Shown here: positions 15,642-24,371 of the stretch, in pieces
Position numbering within the stretch: position 1 is the stretch's first letter
Layout of the letters: the number at the start of each line of letters is the position of its first letter
NCBI GenBank assembly: GCA_041916775.1
Contig: JAYRYZ010000032.1
Span: 1-42,567, forward strand
From: UBA2357 sp041916775
GTDB lineage: Bacteria > Pseudomonadota > Gammaproteobacteria > Burkholderiales > Rhodocyclaceae
Length of the DNA: 42,567 nucleotides
Direction of reading: 5' to 3'
The notes under the pieces: model-generated
The model's input: only the letters and a program-made list of their open reading frames with translations
What the model was told of the DNA's origin: nothing
Database searches by the model: none
Translations under genes and position numbers: made by a program

Positions 15642-18600
15642 ATGAGTAGTGCCCTCTCCACACCAATTGGGACCCTTGCGACCACCAGACGTCCGCGCTG
15701 GCTGCGCGTGACCTTGCCGCTGCTCGCGGTGTCGCTGCTGATCGGGATCCTGGGCGTCATCGGATACCGTCATCTGGGTGAGGAGATCCGGCGCGAGACC
15801 CACCGCACGCTGGCCGTCATTGCCGAACAGAAGCGCCAGCAGCTCGAGGCCGCCCTCGAGGATGCGCGCGCGGACGTGCGCCTGCACTTTTCACGCCACG
15901 CCCAGCTTGCGCAGCATTTCGGCGAGTGGCAGGCGATGGGGCGCCGTGACGAGGTGCGTCGCGGGCAACTGGTCTCGCAGATGCAGGCGCTGGTTGCCGC
16001 ACGTCATTGGGAGGGGCTCGCCCTTGCCGACCTTGAAGGCGACGTCGCGCTCGTCTCAGGTGACGTCGACGTGCGTGCCCAAGCCGCATTGATTCGCGAC
16101 ATCCTGCGTGCTCCGCGCGTCGAGCTCGTCGATCTCCATCAGGGGGCGGACGGTGTGCCGCGCTACGGTCTTCTCGCGCCGGTTGGTGATGCGGAAGGTG
16201 CTCCGCTCGGGGTGGCGTACCTCACCTGGCGTGCCGACCAAAGGCTGTTTCCATTGGTCCAGTCGTGGCCAGTGCCGACCCGCACCGCAGAGACCTACCT
16301 GGTGCGGCGCGAAGGCGAGGGGGTGCGCTTTCTCACCCCGCTGCGCCATCGGCCTGACCACGGGCGGGAACTGCTCAAGCCGCTATCCACCCCCGATTTG
16401 CCGGCCGCGCGCGCGGTCCTGGGCGAGCGCGGCATTCTCATGGGCGGGCGCGATTACCGTGGCGTGCCGGTGCTGGCGTATGCCTCCCAGGTGGCGGGGA
16501 CGCCCTGGCTGATGCTCGCCGAGATCGACGAAACCGAGGCCTACGCCGGCCTGCGCACGATGGCCTGGGCCACTGCGCTGGTGGTCGGGCTGGGGCTGAC
16601 CTTGCTGTATTCTGCCGCCTACCTGCTGTGGCGGAGAGACAACGCGCGACGGGAGCTTGCGGCAATGCAGGCGCAGCGGGCTGCGGAGGCACGCTTCCGG
16701 GTGATCTTCGAGCAGGCACCGCTCGGCGTGGCGCTGCTCGATTCGCGCAGCGGCTGGATCACCGAGGTCAACCAGCGCTTCTGCGAGATTGTCGGTCGAG
16801 CGCCGGAGCAGCTCGTGGGGGTGGATCCGATCGCGATCACCCATCCGGACGATGCAGCCGAGAATCGTCAGCTCTTGCAGCGACTGACCGCCGGTGACGC
16901 CAGCGGCTACCGCATCAACAAGCGCTACCTGCGTCCGGATGGCGCGGTGGTCTGGTCAAGCGTGACTTGCGCGCCGGTGCATGTGGAGTCCGAGGACGCG
17001 CCGCGCTATCTCGCCATCGTGGAGGACATCACCGAGCGCAAACGCATGGAGGCGCGGCTGCAACAGAGCGAGGAGCGTCACCGCCAGCTCGCCGACAAGC
17101 TGCAGCAGGCCTACGACGCGGCTGAAGCCGCAAATGCGGCAAAGAGCGAGTTCCTCGCCCACATGAGCCACGAGATCCGCACTCCCATGAATGCGGTGCT
17201 GGGCCTTGCTCAGGTCCTGGAACGCGAGCCGCTGGCAGGCGAGCAGCGCGACATGGTGGCGCGCATCCGCATGGCCGGGCAGTCGCTGCTCGCCATCCTC
17301 AACGACGTGCTCGATCTTTCGAAGATCGAGGCCGGGCAGCTGCGCATCGAACCGCGTCCGTTCGACCTGGACGTGTTACTCGCGAACCTCGACAGCCTGA
17401 TGGGGCAGGCCGCGCGCGCCAAGGGGCTGGCGCTTCACATCGAGGCACCCGGCTTGCCGGCGGGCCTGCTGGTGGGTGACGGCTTGCGGCTGGAGCAGGT
17501 GCTGTTCAACCTCACTGGCAACGCGATCAAATTCACCGAAGCGGGCGAGGTCGGTGTGCGCGTCGAGGTCGTCGTGCGCGAGGGCGACGCGCTGCGCCTG
17601 CGCTTCAGCGTGCGCGACACCGGCATAGGCATTGCACCGGAGGTGTTGCCACGGCTGTTTGCCCCGTTCGCCCAGGCGGACGCTGGTATCGGCCGGCGCT
17701 TCGGCGGCACCGGACTCGGGCTGTCAATCTGCAAACGGCTGGTGGCCTTGATGGGAGGGGAGATCGGCGTCGATAGTCTGCCCGGATGTGGCAGCACGTT
17801 CTGGTTCGAGCTGCCATTCAGCCGATCCGACCGTGCCGACGCGGTCACCTGCCAGCCGGTACTCGACGAGCCGGCACATACTGGTCCGCGCCTCGCGGGT
17901 GCCCATCTGCTCGTCGTCGATGACAGCGCAATGAACCGCGATCTGGTCGAACGTGCGCTGAAACTGGAGGGCGCCAGTGCGACCCTCGCAGGCGATGGTC
18001 AGCAGGCACTGCATTGCCTGCAGTCGCGTCCGGGCGTCTTCGATGCGGTGCTGATGGATGTGCAGATGCCGGTGATGGACGGCCTGGCGGCGACGCGGGT
18101 GATTCGCGCCGAGCTCGGCCTTGCGGATCTGCCCATCATCGCCTTCACCGCCGGGGTGCGTGAGGACCAGCAGGCCGCAGCGCGCGCGGCGGGGGCGGAC
18201 GATGTGCTGGCGAAACCCATGGATCTCGAGGAGATGACGCGCCTGTTGTGTCGCTGGATTGCACCACGAGCGCCGCGCGATGACGCGGATGCCGCCGCGG
18301 GTGGCGTGTCGAACGGCACGCCGGCGGCGGGGCAGGATGTTGCGGCTGGTGCGCCGGCCGGGGTGTCCGGGCAGCTGAAGTCTTCCGCCGGGCAGGAGGC
18401 CGCGGCGTCCGACGACTTCCCGGATATCGACGGCATCGACCGCGTCCGCGCCGCGCAAAGACTGGGCGGCGACCGCGCGATGTTCATCGGCTTGCTCGAG
18501 TTCTTCGTCGAGGACAACGCGGATGCGGTTGCGCGTGCGCGCGACGAACTCGCACGCGGCGACCGCGACGCTGCCGGTCGGCGCATGCATACGCTCGGCA

Positions 18601-18755
18601 GCAACGCCGGCTTCATCTGCGCGTTGGACCTGATGGCCTCGGCGCGCGAACTGGAGGCTGCGATCGAGCGCGGCGACACCGCGCTGGAGGCGGCGTTCGA
18701 CGCACTGGGCACGCAGATCGACGCCCTCGTGGCTGCGATCGCGCCCTGGCGCTGA
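15642..18755 (+). CDS. Membrane hybrid histidine kinase (sensor-PAS-HisKA-HATPase-REC-HPt)
   Basis: 1037 aa inner-membrane phosphorelay kinase. TM1 about 23-42; periplasmic Cache-like sensor about 45-300; TM2 about 308-329; PAS about 350-465; dimerisation/phosphoacceptor box FLAHMSHEIRTPMN with His510; ATPase with N box QVLFNLTGNAIKF (about 619-631), DTGIGI and GGTGLGLSI; receiver with Asp806 (LMDVQMPVMDG); alanine-rich linker; HPt with His983 (MHTLGSNAGF). All phosphotransfer residues are intact. No output regulator is encoded next to it, so its target is unknown. It is divergent from nifB and shares the intergenic region with the NifA, IHF and FNR-type sites. The ATG at 15642 has no clear ribosome binding site. 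It is not NifL (NifL is soluble with a different layout). Confidence 0.92.
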   Translation: MSSALSTPIGTLATTRRPRWLRVTLPLLAVSLLIGILGVIGYRHLGEEIRRETHRTLAVIAEQKRQQLEAALEDARADVRLHFSRHAQLAQHFGEWQAMGRRDEVRRGQLVSQMQALVAARHWEGLALADLEGDVALVSGDVDVRAQAALIRDILRAPRVELVDLHQGADGVPRYGLLAPVGDAEGAPLGVAYLTWRADQRLFPLVQSWPVPTRTAETYLVRREGEGVRFLTPLRHRPDHGRELLKPLSTPDLPAARAVLGERGILMGGRDYRGVPVLAYASQVAGTPWLMLAEIDETEAYAGLRTMAWATALVVGLGLTLLYSAAYLLWRRDNARRELAAMQAQRAAEARFRVIFEQAPLGVALLDSRSGWITEVNQRFCEIVGRAPEQLVGVDPIAITHPDDAAENRQLLQRLTAGDASGYRINKRYLRPDGAVVWSSVTCAPVHVESEDAPRYLAIVEDITERKRMEARLQQSEERHRQLADKLQQAYDAAEAANAAKSEFLAHMSHEIRTPMNAVLGLAQVLEREPLAGEQRDMVARIRMAGQSLLAILNDVLDLSKIEAGQLRIEPRPFDLDVLLANLDSLMGQAARAKGLALHIEAPGLPAGLLVGDGLRLEQVLFNLTGNAIKFTEAGEVGVRVEVVVREGDALRLRFSVRDTGIGIAPEVLPRLFAPFAQADAGIGRRFGGTGLGLSICKRLVALMGGEIGVDSLPGCGSTFWFELPFSRSDRADAVTCQPVLDEPAHTGPRLAGAHLLVVDDSAMNRDLVERALKLEGASATLAGDGQQALHCLQSRPGVFDAVLMDVQMPVMDGLAATRVIRAELGLADLPIIAFTAGVREDQQAAARAAGADDVLAKPMDLEEMTRLLCRWIAPRAPRDDADAAAGGVSNGTPAAGQDVAAGAPAGVSGQLKSSAGQEAAASDDFPDIDGIDRVRAAQRLGGDRAMFIGLLEFFVEDNADAVARARDELARGDRDAAGRRMHTLGSNAGFICALDLMASARELEAAIERGDTALEAAFDALGTQIDALVAAIAPWR

Positions 18756-18777
18756 GCCCGGGGGCTGCAAGAGAAGA

Positions 18778-19206
18778 TCAGGCCGGCACGCCCAGGATGA
18801 CGTGGCTGGCCTTGATCAAGGCGGTGGCTTCGACGCCCTGCCTGAGGCCCAGTTCCAGCACGGCCTCGTTCGTCACCACCGCGAAAACGACGGTCCCACC
18901 CGCCAGCGCGATGCCCACCTCGGTGTTCACCGCACCCTTGTGGATCACGCTGACCGTGCCGGTGAGCTGGTTGCGTGCGGAAAACCGTACGTCCTTCGCG
19001 CCGGACAGCAGCATTACCCACGGTGCCTTCACATAGGCGACGGCCTCGCCGCCCACCGCGAGCCCGAGCGATCTCACACTGGTTTCCGTCACGATTGCGA
19101 CAATCCGGTCGCCTCCGGGCAGGGTCAACTCGACCTCGGCATTGACCGCGCCATTCACCAACGCGGTGATCTTTCCCTTGAATGCATTGCGGGCACTGAC
19201 GTTCAC
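18778..19206 (-). CDS. Di-Mop molbindin (ModG-like)
   Basis: 142-aa cytoplasmic molybdate-binding protein made of two tandem Mop domains: residues 1-70 begin NVSARNAFKGKI and 73-142 begin FSARNQLTGTVSV; both contain the A-V-N-A/T-E-V strand and end in VKAPWVMLL / IKASHVILG. The ModG/molbindin family stores or buffers molybdate in oligomers. The start is GTG at 19206, with AGGAG six bases upstream. Divergent from modE, with a ModE operator (19247-19270) just upstream of its start, so it is probably controlled by ModE-molybdate. The 3' end converges on the histidine kinase gene with a 22-bp gap. Confidence 0.92.
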   Translation of the reverse strand: MNVSARNAFKGKITALVNGAVNAEVELTLPGGDRIVAIVTETSVRSLGLAVGGEAVAYVKAPWVMLLSGAKDVRFSARNQLTGTVSVIHKGAVNTEVGIALAGGTVVFAVVTNEAVLELGLRQGVEATALIKASHVILGVPA

Positions 19207-19246
19207 GGTGTTCTCCTGATAGTGGGGTAAATTCTGGCCCGCTTTT

Positions 19247-19270
19247 CGCTATATAAAGAGCGACATAGCG
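19247..19270. promoter_or_regulatory. ModE operator
   Basis: 24-bp dyad CGCTATAT-N8-ACATAGCG. It has the same half-sites and spacing as the classic ModE box upstream of E. coli modA (CGTTATAT-N8-ACATAACG). It sits 41 bp upstream of the molbindin start, in the molbindin-modE intergenic region, so molybdate-loaded ModE can repress either direction. Confidence 0.85.
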
Positions 19271-19378
19271 TTTTTGTCGGGTTGTCGACACACTACCGGG
19301 TCTGCGTTGGCAAGTTCAACCATAGCGGTAGAGGAAAAATCGGTACAACACCCTGACAGGATGCTTGTATATTGTTAG

Positions 19379-19402
19379 CGCTATATATGATTGGATATCA
19401 CA
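19379..19402 (+). promoter_or_regulatory. Second, partial ModE site at the modE start
   Basis: The left half CGCTATAT is perfect and the right half ATATCACA is degenerate. It lies immediately before the modE ATG at 19407, a position suited to autoregulation, but only one half-site is convincing. Confidence 0.4.
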
Positions 19403-19406
19403 AAAA

Positions 19407-20225
19407 ATGGACACGATACCGCATCGCTTGCTCGGCAAGCTCGAGGTCGATACCCAGTTCGGCAGCTTTCTCGGCGACACCCGCATCCGCCTGCTGGAAG
19501 CGATCGCGCAACACGGCTCGATCTCGCAGGCAGCAAAAGCCGTGCCGATGTCCTACAAGGCGGCCTGGGATGCGGTCGATGCGATGAACAACCTTGCCGA
19601 TCAGCCGCTCGTGATCCGCTCCACGGGGGGCAGGAAGGGCGGCGGGACGCAACTCACCGAGCACGGCGTCAAGACGATCGCGCTCTATCGCGCCCTGGAG
19701 GCCGAGTATCAGGCGGCGCTGGACCGTCTCTCGGCCAGCCTCAACGCGGGCCAGGCAAGCGACTTCCAGCAGTTCAGCCGGCTGTTGAAGCGCATGTCGA
19801 TGAAGACCAGCGCGCGCAATCAGTTCGCCGGGCAAATCGTCGGGCTGCGCGAAGGGCATGTGGACTTCGAGGTGCGCATCCGCCTCGACGACGACAACGA
19901 GATCGTCGCGATCATCACCGGCCAATCCGCCGAGACGCTCGGACTCGCGATCGGCATGGAGATCAACGCGCTGGTGAAGTCGTCGTCGGTGCTGCTGCTC
20001 AACGATCCGGCCGTGCGCACCAGCGCGCGCAATCATCTGTGGGGTGAGATCACCCGCATCCACGATGGCCCGGTGAATGCTGAGGTGACGCTGTCGCTGA
20101 AGTCGGGCAAGACCGTCTGCGCGGTGGTCACCCATGACAGCGTCGAGCGACTCGGACTGGCGGTCGGCGAATCGGCCTGCGCGGTGTTCAAGGCCTCGTC
20201 CGTCATTCTGTGCACATTTGCCTGA
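19407..20225 (+). CDS. modE: ModE, molybdate-responsive transcriptional regulator
   Basis: 272 aa. N-terminal winged helix-turn-helix (GSISQAAKAVPMSYKAAWDAVDAMNNL, about residues 35-62) and two C-terminal Mop/TOBE domains (TSARNQFAGQIVGLREGHVDFEV and TSARNHLWGEITRIHDGPVNAEV repeats) that bind molybdate. The dimer represses molybdate uptake and activates Mo-enzyme genes when Mo is present. The start at ATG 19407 gives the usual MDTIPHRLLGKLEVDTQFG beginning; a TTG at 19365 would add 14 residues overlapping the second ModE half-site. Neither has a strong ribosome binding site. First gene of modE-A-B-C-x-D; modA begins 22 bp after its stop. Confidence 0.95.
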   Translation: MDTIPHRLLGKLEVDTQFGSFLGDTRIRLLEAIAQHGSISQAAKAVPMSYKAAWDAVDAMNNLADQPLVIRSTGGRKGGGTQLTEHGVKTIALYRALEAEYQAALDRLSASLNAGQASDFQQFSRLLKRMSMKTSARNQFAGQIVGLREGHVDFEVRIRLDDDNEIVAIITGQSAETLGLAIGMEINALVKSSSVLLLNDPAVRTSARNHLWGEITRIHDGPVNAEVTLSLKSGKTVCAVVTHDSVERLGLAVGESACAVFKASSVILCTFA

Positions 20226-20247
20226 TATCAACCCAGGGAGTATCACC

Positions 20248-20994
20248 ATGAAACGTGTTTCCGCACTGCTTGCAGCCTTCCTCATCAGCCTCTCCGCGCA
20301 TGCGGCCGAAATACAGGTGGCCACCGCCGCCAACTTCACCGAGCCCATGAAGCAGATCGCCGCCGAGTTCGAGAAGGACACCGGTCACAAGGCGGTGCTG
20401 GCCTTTGGCGCGACGGGCAAGTTCTATGCGCAGATCGTCAACGGCGCGCCGTTCGAGGTGTTTCTCGCCGCCGACGACAGCACGCCGGCCAAGCTGGAAG
20501 CGGAGGGCCATACGGTTGCGGGTACCCGCTTCACCTACGCGGTGGGTCGGCTGGTGCTGTGGTCGAGCCGTCCGGATTTCGTGGATGGCGCGGGCGAGGT
20601 GTTGAGGAGCGGCGTCTACAATCATGTCGCCATCGCCAACCCCAAGACCGCGCCCTATGGGGCCGCGGCCTTGGCCACGCTCGAGAAGCTGGGCCTGCTG
20701 GCCAGCGTGCAGCCGAAGTTCGTGCAGGGCGAGAACATCGCCCAGACCCTGCAGTTCGTCTCCACCGGCAATGCGGAGCTGGGTTTCGTCGCCTTGTCGC
20801 AGGTGTTCAGGGATGGCGCGTTCACCGGCGGCTCGGCCTGGCTCATCCCCGAGTCCATGCACGCCCCGATCCTGCAGGATGCGGTCGTACTGGCCAGGGG
20901 CAAGGACAACCCGGCCGCCTCTGCGCTGCTGGATTACCTGCGCGGTGACAAGGCCAAGGCCATCATCCAGTCCTTCGGTTACGCGCTGAAGTAG
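20248..20994 (+). CDS. modA: ModA, periplasmic molybdate-binding protein
   Basis: Captures molybdate in the periplasm for the ModBC transporter. 248 aa; signal peptide MKRVSALLAAFLISLSAHA with cleavage near residue 19. Family motifs: VATAANFTEPMKQIAAEFE, FGATGKFYAQIVNGAPFEVFLAADD, ANPKTAPYGAAA and GNAELGFVALSQV. The ATG at 20248 has AGGGAG seven bases upstream. Confidence 0.95.
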   Translation: MKRVSALLAAFLISLSAHAAEIQVATAANFTEPMKQIAAEFEKDTGHKAVLAFGATGKFYAQIVNGAPFEVFLAADDSTPAKLEAEGHTVAGTRFTYAVGRLVLWSSRPDFVDGAGEVLRSGVYNHVAIANPKTAPYGAAALATLEKLGLLASVQPKFVQGENIAQTLQFVSTGNAELGFVALSQVFRDGAFTGGSAWLIPESMHAPILQDAVVLARGKDNPAASALLDYLRGDKAKAIIQSFGYALK

Positions 20995-21007
20995 GCGAGA
21001 TGCGGCC

Positions 21008-21688
21008 ATGTTCCTCACCGAAACCGATCTGCAGGCGATCTCACTCACCCTACGCCTGGCGGGTATCACCACGCTGATCCTGCTGGTGGTTGGCACGCCC
21101 GTGGCGTGGTGGCTGGCGCGTACGCGCGCCTGGTGGAAAGGGCCGGTCGGCGCTGTGGTGGCGCTGCCGCTGGTGTTGCCGCCATCGGTGCTGGGTTTCT
21201 ACCTGCTGCTGGCGATGGGGCCGAACGGGCCATTCGGACAGCTCACCCAGTCGCTGGGCTTGGGCACCTTGCCATTCACGTTCTGGGGGTTGGTGGTGGC
21301 GTCGGTGTTCTACTCGCTGCCCTTCATGGTGCAACCGCTGCAGAACGCCTTCGAGGCGATCGGCGATCGGCCGCTTGAAGTTGCCGCCACCTTGCGCGCG
21401 TCGCCGCTGGATACCTTCTTCTCGGTGGTGCTCCCGCTTGCGAGGCCCGGCTTCGTCACCGCCAGCATCATGACCTTTGCCCACACGGTGGGCGAGTTCG
21501 GCGTGGTGCTGATGATTGGCGGCAACATCCCGGGCGTGACTCGCGTGGCCTCGGTGCAGATCTACGACCATGTCGAGGCGATGGAGTATGCCGACGCCCA
21601 TCGGCTCTCGGCAGTGATGCTGGTGTTCTCCTTCGTAGTGCTGCTGGCCCTGTACACCCGGCGCGGGCACGCGCGGAAGGCGGCCTGA
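21008..21688 (+). CDS. modB: ModB, molybdate ABC transporter permease
   Basis: 226-aa inner-membrane permease with five to six hydrophobic segments and the EAA coupling motif EAIGDRPLEVAATLRASPLD, followed by LPLARPGFVTASIMTFAHTVGEFG, which is diagnostic of ModB-like permeases. It lies 13 bp after modA, and modC starts one base after its stop. Confidence 0.95.
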   Translation: MFLTETDLQAISLTLRLAGITTLILLVVGTPVAWWLARTRAWWKGPVGAVVALPLVLPPSVLGFYLLLAMGPNGPFGQLTQSLGLGTLPFTFWGLVVASVFYSLPFMVQPLQNAFEAIGDRPLEVAATLRASPLDTFFSVVLPLARPGFVTASIMTFAHTVGEFGVVLMIGGNIPGVTRVASVQIYDHVEAMEYADAHRLSAVMLVFSFVVLLALYTRRGHARKAA

Positions 21689-21689
21689 C

Positions 21690-22763
21690 ATGGACGCACG
21701 GATAGAAGCCCGCTTCCGCCTCGATTGGCCCGGGTTCTCGCTGGATGTCGCCCTCACCCTGCCGGGTCGTGGCGTGACCGCGCTGTTCGGTCACTCCGGT
21801 TCGGGCAAGACCTCGCTGTTGCGCTGCATCGCCGGGCTGGAGCGGCCTGCGCAGGGCCGGCTCGTGTTCAAGGGCGAGACCTGGCAGGACGACGCCTCAT
21901 GGTTGCCGACCTACAAGCGGCCGATCGGCTACGTGTTTCAGGAAGCGAGTCTGTTTCCTCATCTGTCGGTACTCGCCAACCTGCAGTTCGGGCAGAAGCG
22001 CAGCGGCAGCGCCGCGCGGGTGGGGCTGGAACAGGCAATCGCGCTGCTGGGCATCTCTCATCTGCTGTCGCGCAAGCCGGACACCCTCTCCGGTGGCGAG
22101 CGCCAGCGCGTGGGCATCGCGCGTGCGCTCGCGGTCGGCCCGGAGATCCTGCTCATGGACGAGCCGCTCGCCGCGCTCGACCTCAAGCGCAAACGCGAGA
22201 TCCTGCCCTACCTTGAGCGCCTGCATGACGAACTGGCGATTCCGGTGCTCTACGTCAGCCACTCGCCGGACGAGGTCGCGCGGCTGGCCGATCATCTGGT
22301 CGTGATGGATGACGGTCGCGTGGTTGCAGCCGGGCCGCTGGGCGAGACGCTCGCTCGCGTCGATCTGCCCATCCAACTCGGCGAGGATGTCGGCGTCGTG
22401 CTGGACGCGACGGTTGGCGCGGTGGACGCGGAGTGGCATCTCTCCCGGGTCGACTTCGCCGGCGGCAGCCTGTGGACGCGCGACCGCGGCATCCCGCTCG
22501 GGAAGCCGGTGCGGGTACGGGTACTGGCGCGCGACGTCAGCCTGGCAGTGGCCGACCCCGGTGCCAGCAGCATCCAGAACAACCTCGCTGGCGAAGTGGA
22601 CGCGTTGGGTGATGACGAGCACCCCGGTCTGGTGCTGGTGCGGGTGCGGGTCGGCGCGAGCCGCATGCTCGCCCGGCTCACACGCCGCTCCGCCGCGCAG
22701 CTGGGCATTGCCGAGGGCATGCCGGTGCGGGTGCAGGTGAAATCCGTGGCCTTGATGGAGTGA
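21690..22763 (+). CDS. modC: ModC, molybdate ABC transporter ATPase
   Basis: 357 aa. Walker A GHSGSGKTSLLR (about 35-46), Q loop YVFQEASLFPHLSV, signature LSGGERQRVGIARAL, Walker B ILLMDEPLAALD and H loop YVSHSPDE. The C-terminal TOBE domain (NNLAGEVDALGDDEHPGLV onward) is the Mo-sensing regulatory domain found in ModC. It energises import through ModB. Confidence 0.96.
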   Translation: MDARIEARFRLDWPGFSLDVALTLPGRGVTALFGHSGSGKTSLLRCIAGLERPAQGRLVFKGETWQDDASWLPTYKRPIGYVFQEASLFPHLSVLANLQFGQKRSGSAARVGLEQAIALLGISHLLSRKPDTLSGGERQRVGIARALAVGPEILLMDEPLAALDLKRKREILPYLERLHDELAIPVLYVSHSPDEVARLADHLVVMDDGRVVAAGPLGETLARVDLPIQLGEDVGVVLDATVGAVDAEWHLSRVDFAGGSLWTRDRGIPLGKPVRVRVLARDVSLAVADPGASSIQNNLAGEVDALGDDEHPGLVLVRVRVGASRMLARLTRRSAAQLGIAEGMPVRVQVKSVALME

Positions 22764-22791
22764 CTGGCGTGACGCTGATGGAGAAGCTGGG

Positions 22792-23193
22792 ATGATTGCC
22801 GAAAGCGGAGACTGTACCGGGGCGCGCACCGGCGGCCGGCGTTGCCGGGATCGTGCAAACCCTGACTGGGCCGCGCGCCTGCCCGCGGCCTGGCGCGAGA
22901 TGGTGTGCGTGCCGCTGCGATTCGTCGCGCATTGTGAATACGAGATGACCGCAAGCCGCTGCATGGGATACGACGAGGACGCGCAGTTGTGCTACTACGC
23001 GCACCATTACCTCATCGAAGTCAGCCGTTCGGACGACGACGAGGAGTTCTACACCGACGTCAGCGGCGGTGAGTCCGTGCATGCTTGGCGGCTGCGTGAC
23101 GAGCGCTGGCTGATCCATCGCCAGCCGATCGCGGGCGATTGCCAGGCCGCGAGCCGCGGCTTCTACACTTTCTCGACGGAGCCGCCACGTTGA
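22792..23193 (+). CDS. Hypothetical protein in the mod operon between modC and modD
   Basis: 133 aa; I do not recognise a family. It lies 28 bp after modC and overlaps the modD start by four bases, so it is almost surely cotranscribed with molybdate uptake. The ATG has GGAGAAG upstream. The N terminus is basic with cysteines (ESGDCTGARTGGRRCRDRAN). The core is compact, acidic and rich in aromatics and cysteines (FVAHCEYEMTASRCMGYDED, AQLCYYAHHYLIEVSRSDDD) and ends HRQPIAGDCQAASRGFYTFS. No signal peptide or membrane segment. The conserved-looking Cys/His content could mean metal binding, but that is only suggested by composition. Confidence 0.75.
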   Translation: MIAESGDCTGARTGGRRCRDRANPDWAARLPAAWREMVCVPLRFVAHCEYEMTASRCMGYDEDAQLCYYAHHYLIEVSRSDDDEEFYTDVSGGESVHAWRLRDERWLIHRQPIAGDCQAASRGFYTFSTEPPR

Positions 23194-24047
23194 ACGGCGC
23201 CAGCCCCTACACCCTGCCGGACGCGGAGCTCGAGCACATGCTGGGTGAGGACGCGCCCTGCGGCGATGCGACCAGCTTCGCGCTCGGCATCGTCACGCAG
23301 ACTGGCCGGCTGGTCTTTCGTGCCCGCTACGCGATGGTCGTGTGTGGCAGCGAGGAAGCGCGGCGCATGGGACAGTTGCGCGGACTGCGGGCGGTAGGGC
23401 ATTTCTCCCCGAGCGGGACGACCTTGCAGCCGGGTGACGAGATCCTCAGCCTTGAGGGTGCGGCCGGCGCGCTGCACATGGTCTGGAAGAGTGCGCAGAC
23501 GCTGATGGAGTATCTCTCGGGCATCAGCACCAGCGCTGCCATGATCGTCGCCGCAGCGCGGCGCGGCAATCCCGCCGCGAGCGTCGTGTGCACCCGCAAG
23601 AATTTCCCCGGCACCAAGGCTGCCGCGGTGAAGGCGGTGCTGTGCGGTGGTGCCAGCCCGCACCGGCTCAGCCTGTCGGAGACCCTGCTTGTGTTCGCCG
23701 AGCACCGCCAGTTCCTGCCCGACGAGACGCCGCCTGGCATCATCACCAGGCTGCGCCGTCGGTGGGTCGAGCGCCGTATCGTCGTCGAAGTGGCAAGCGA
23801 GGATGAGGCCGCGACCTGGGCCGCGGCCGGTGCGGACGTGCTGCAACTGGAAAAGCTGGCGCCCGAAGCGGTGGCACGCATCCGCCAGCGGCTTCCACAT
23901 GTCCCCCTCGCCGCGGCCGGCGGGGTCAATGCTGGCAATGCGGAAGAGTACGCGCACGCAGGAGCCGAGATTCTCGTCAGCAGCGCCCCTTACTTCGCTT
24001 CGCCGCGGGATGTTGCGGTGACGATGTCCTCAAGTGCTTCGCTATGA
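23190..24047 (+). CDS. modD: ModD, quinolinate phosphoribosyltransferase-like molybdenum transport protein
   Basis: 285 aa, nicotinate-nucleotide pyrophosphorylase fold. Motifs: DAPCGDATSFALG, LMEYLSGISTSAAMI, CTRKNFPGTKAAAVKAVLCGGASPHR (phosphoribosyl site) and LAAAGGVNAGNAEEYAHAGAEILVSSAPY. ModD is the paralogue of NadC found in mod operons; its exact reaction is unknown. The start is TTG at 23190, with GGAG eight bases upstream and overlap with the preceding stop; an ATG at 23139 would extend into the previous gene. The final residues (TMSSSASL) overlap antisense the end of tai4 and probably mark a recombination junction. Confidence 0.9.
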   Translation: MNGASPYTLPDAELEHMLGEDAPCGDATSFALGIVTQTGRLVFRARYAMVVCGSEEARRMGQLRGLRAVGHFSPSGTTLQPGDEILSLEGAAGALHMVWKSAQTLMEYLSGISTSAAMIVAAARRGNPAASVVCTRKNFPGTKAAAVKAVLCGGASPHRLSLSETLLVFAEHRQFLPDETPPGIITRLRRRWVERRIVVEVASEDEAATWAAAGADVLQLEKLAPEAVARIRQRLPHVPLAAAGGVNAGNAEEYAHAGAEILVSSAPYFASPRDVAVTMSSSASL

Positions 24048-24370
24048 TAGAGGTCGATGCACTTCATCGTATTGAATGACCCGGAGACGGATCCGGAGTA
24101 CGGTTTGCTTACGAATGTGGCGACAAGCGCATCGATTCTCTCGAAGGACTCGAGTGGAGCCGAGGAGCGTTCAAGATAGGCAGAGGCAGTTCGGTATGCA
24201 TCTTCGCGGCTGGCCTCGGTGCTCTGGATCTTTCCCAGGCACCTCGCCAGCGCCCAGTCTCTGAGCAGTTCGGATTCTTCGGCGACAGAATCCGGTTGTA
24301 CCGATTCATGAGTGCAGGCGGCAGTGGAGCTCAGTAGCAACGCAATCGCGACAATATGATGGGTTTTCAT
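23990..24370 (-). CDS. tai4: Tai4-like immunity protein for a type VI amidase effector
   Basis: 126 aa. N-terminal signal MKTHHIVAIALLLSSTAACT sends it to the periplasm (the cysteine in AAC suggests a lipobox-like site). The mature part, with two cysteines expected to form a disulfide (LARCLGKIQ and NTMKCIDLYHS), matches the Tai4 family, which binds and blocks Tae4 peptidoglycan amidases. It starts one base after the tae4 stop. Its 3' end runs 58 bp antisense into modD. GC content is visibly lower than the neighbours. Confidence 0.82.
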   Translation of the reverse strand: MKTHHIVAIALLLSSTAACTHESVQPDSVAEESELLRDWALARCLGKIQSTEASREDAYRTASAYLERSSAPLESFERIDALVATFVSKPYSGSVSGSFNTMKCIDLYHSEALEDIVTATSRGEAK

Positions 24371-24371
24371 G

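Noticed and set aside
15642..18755. Kinase beside nifB considered as NifL
   Set aside because: It has two membrane segments, a receiver and an HPt domain; NifL is a soluble PAS flavoprotein without these.
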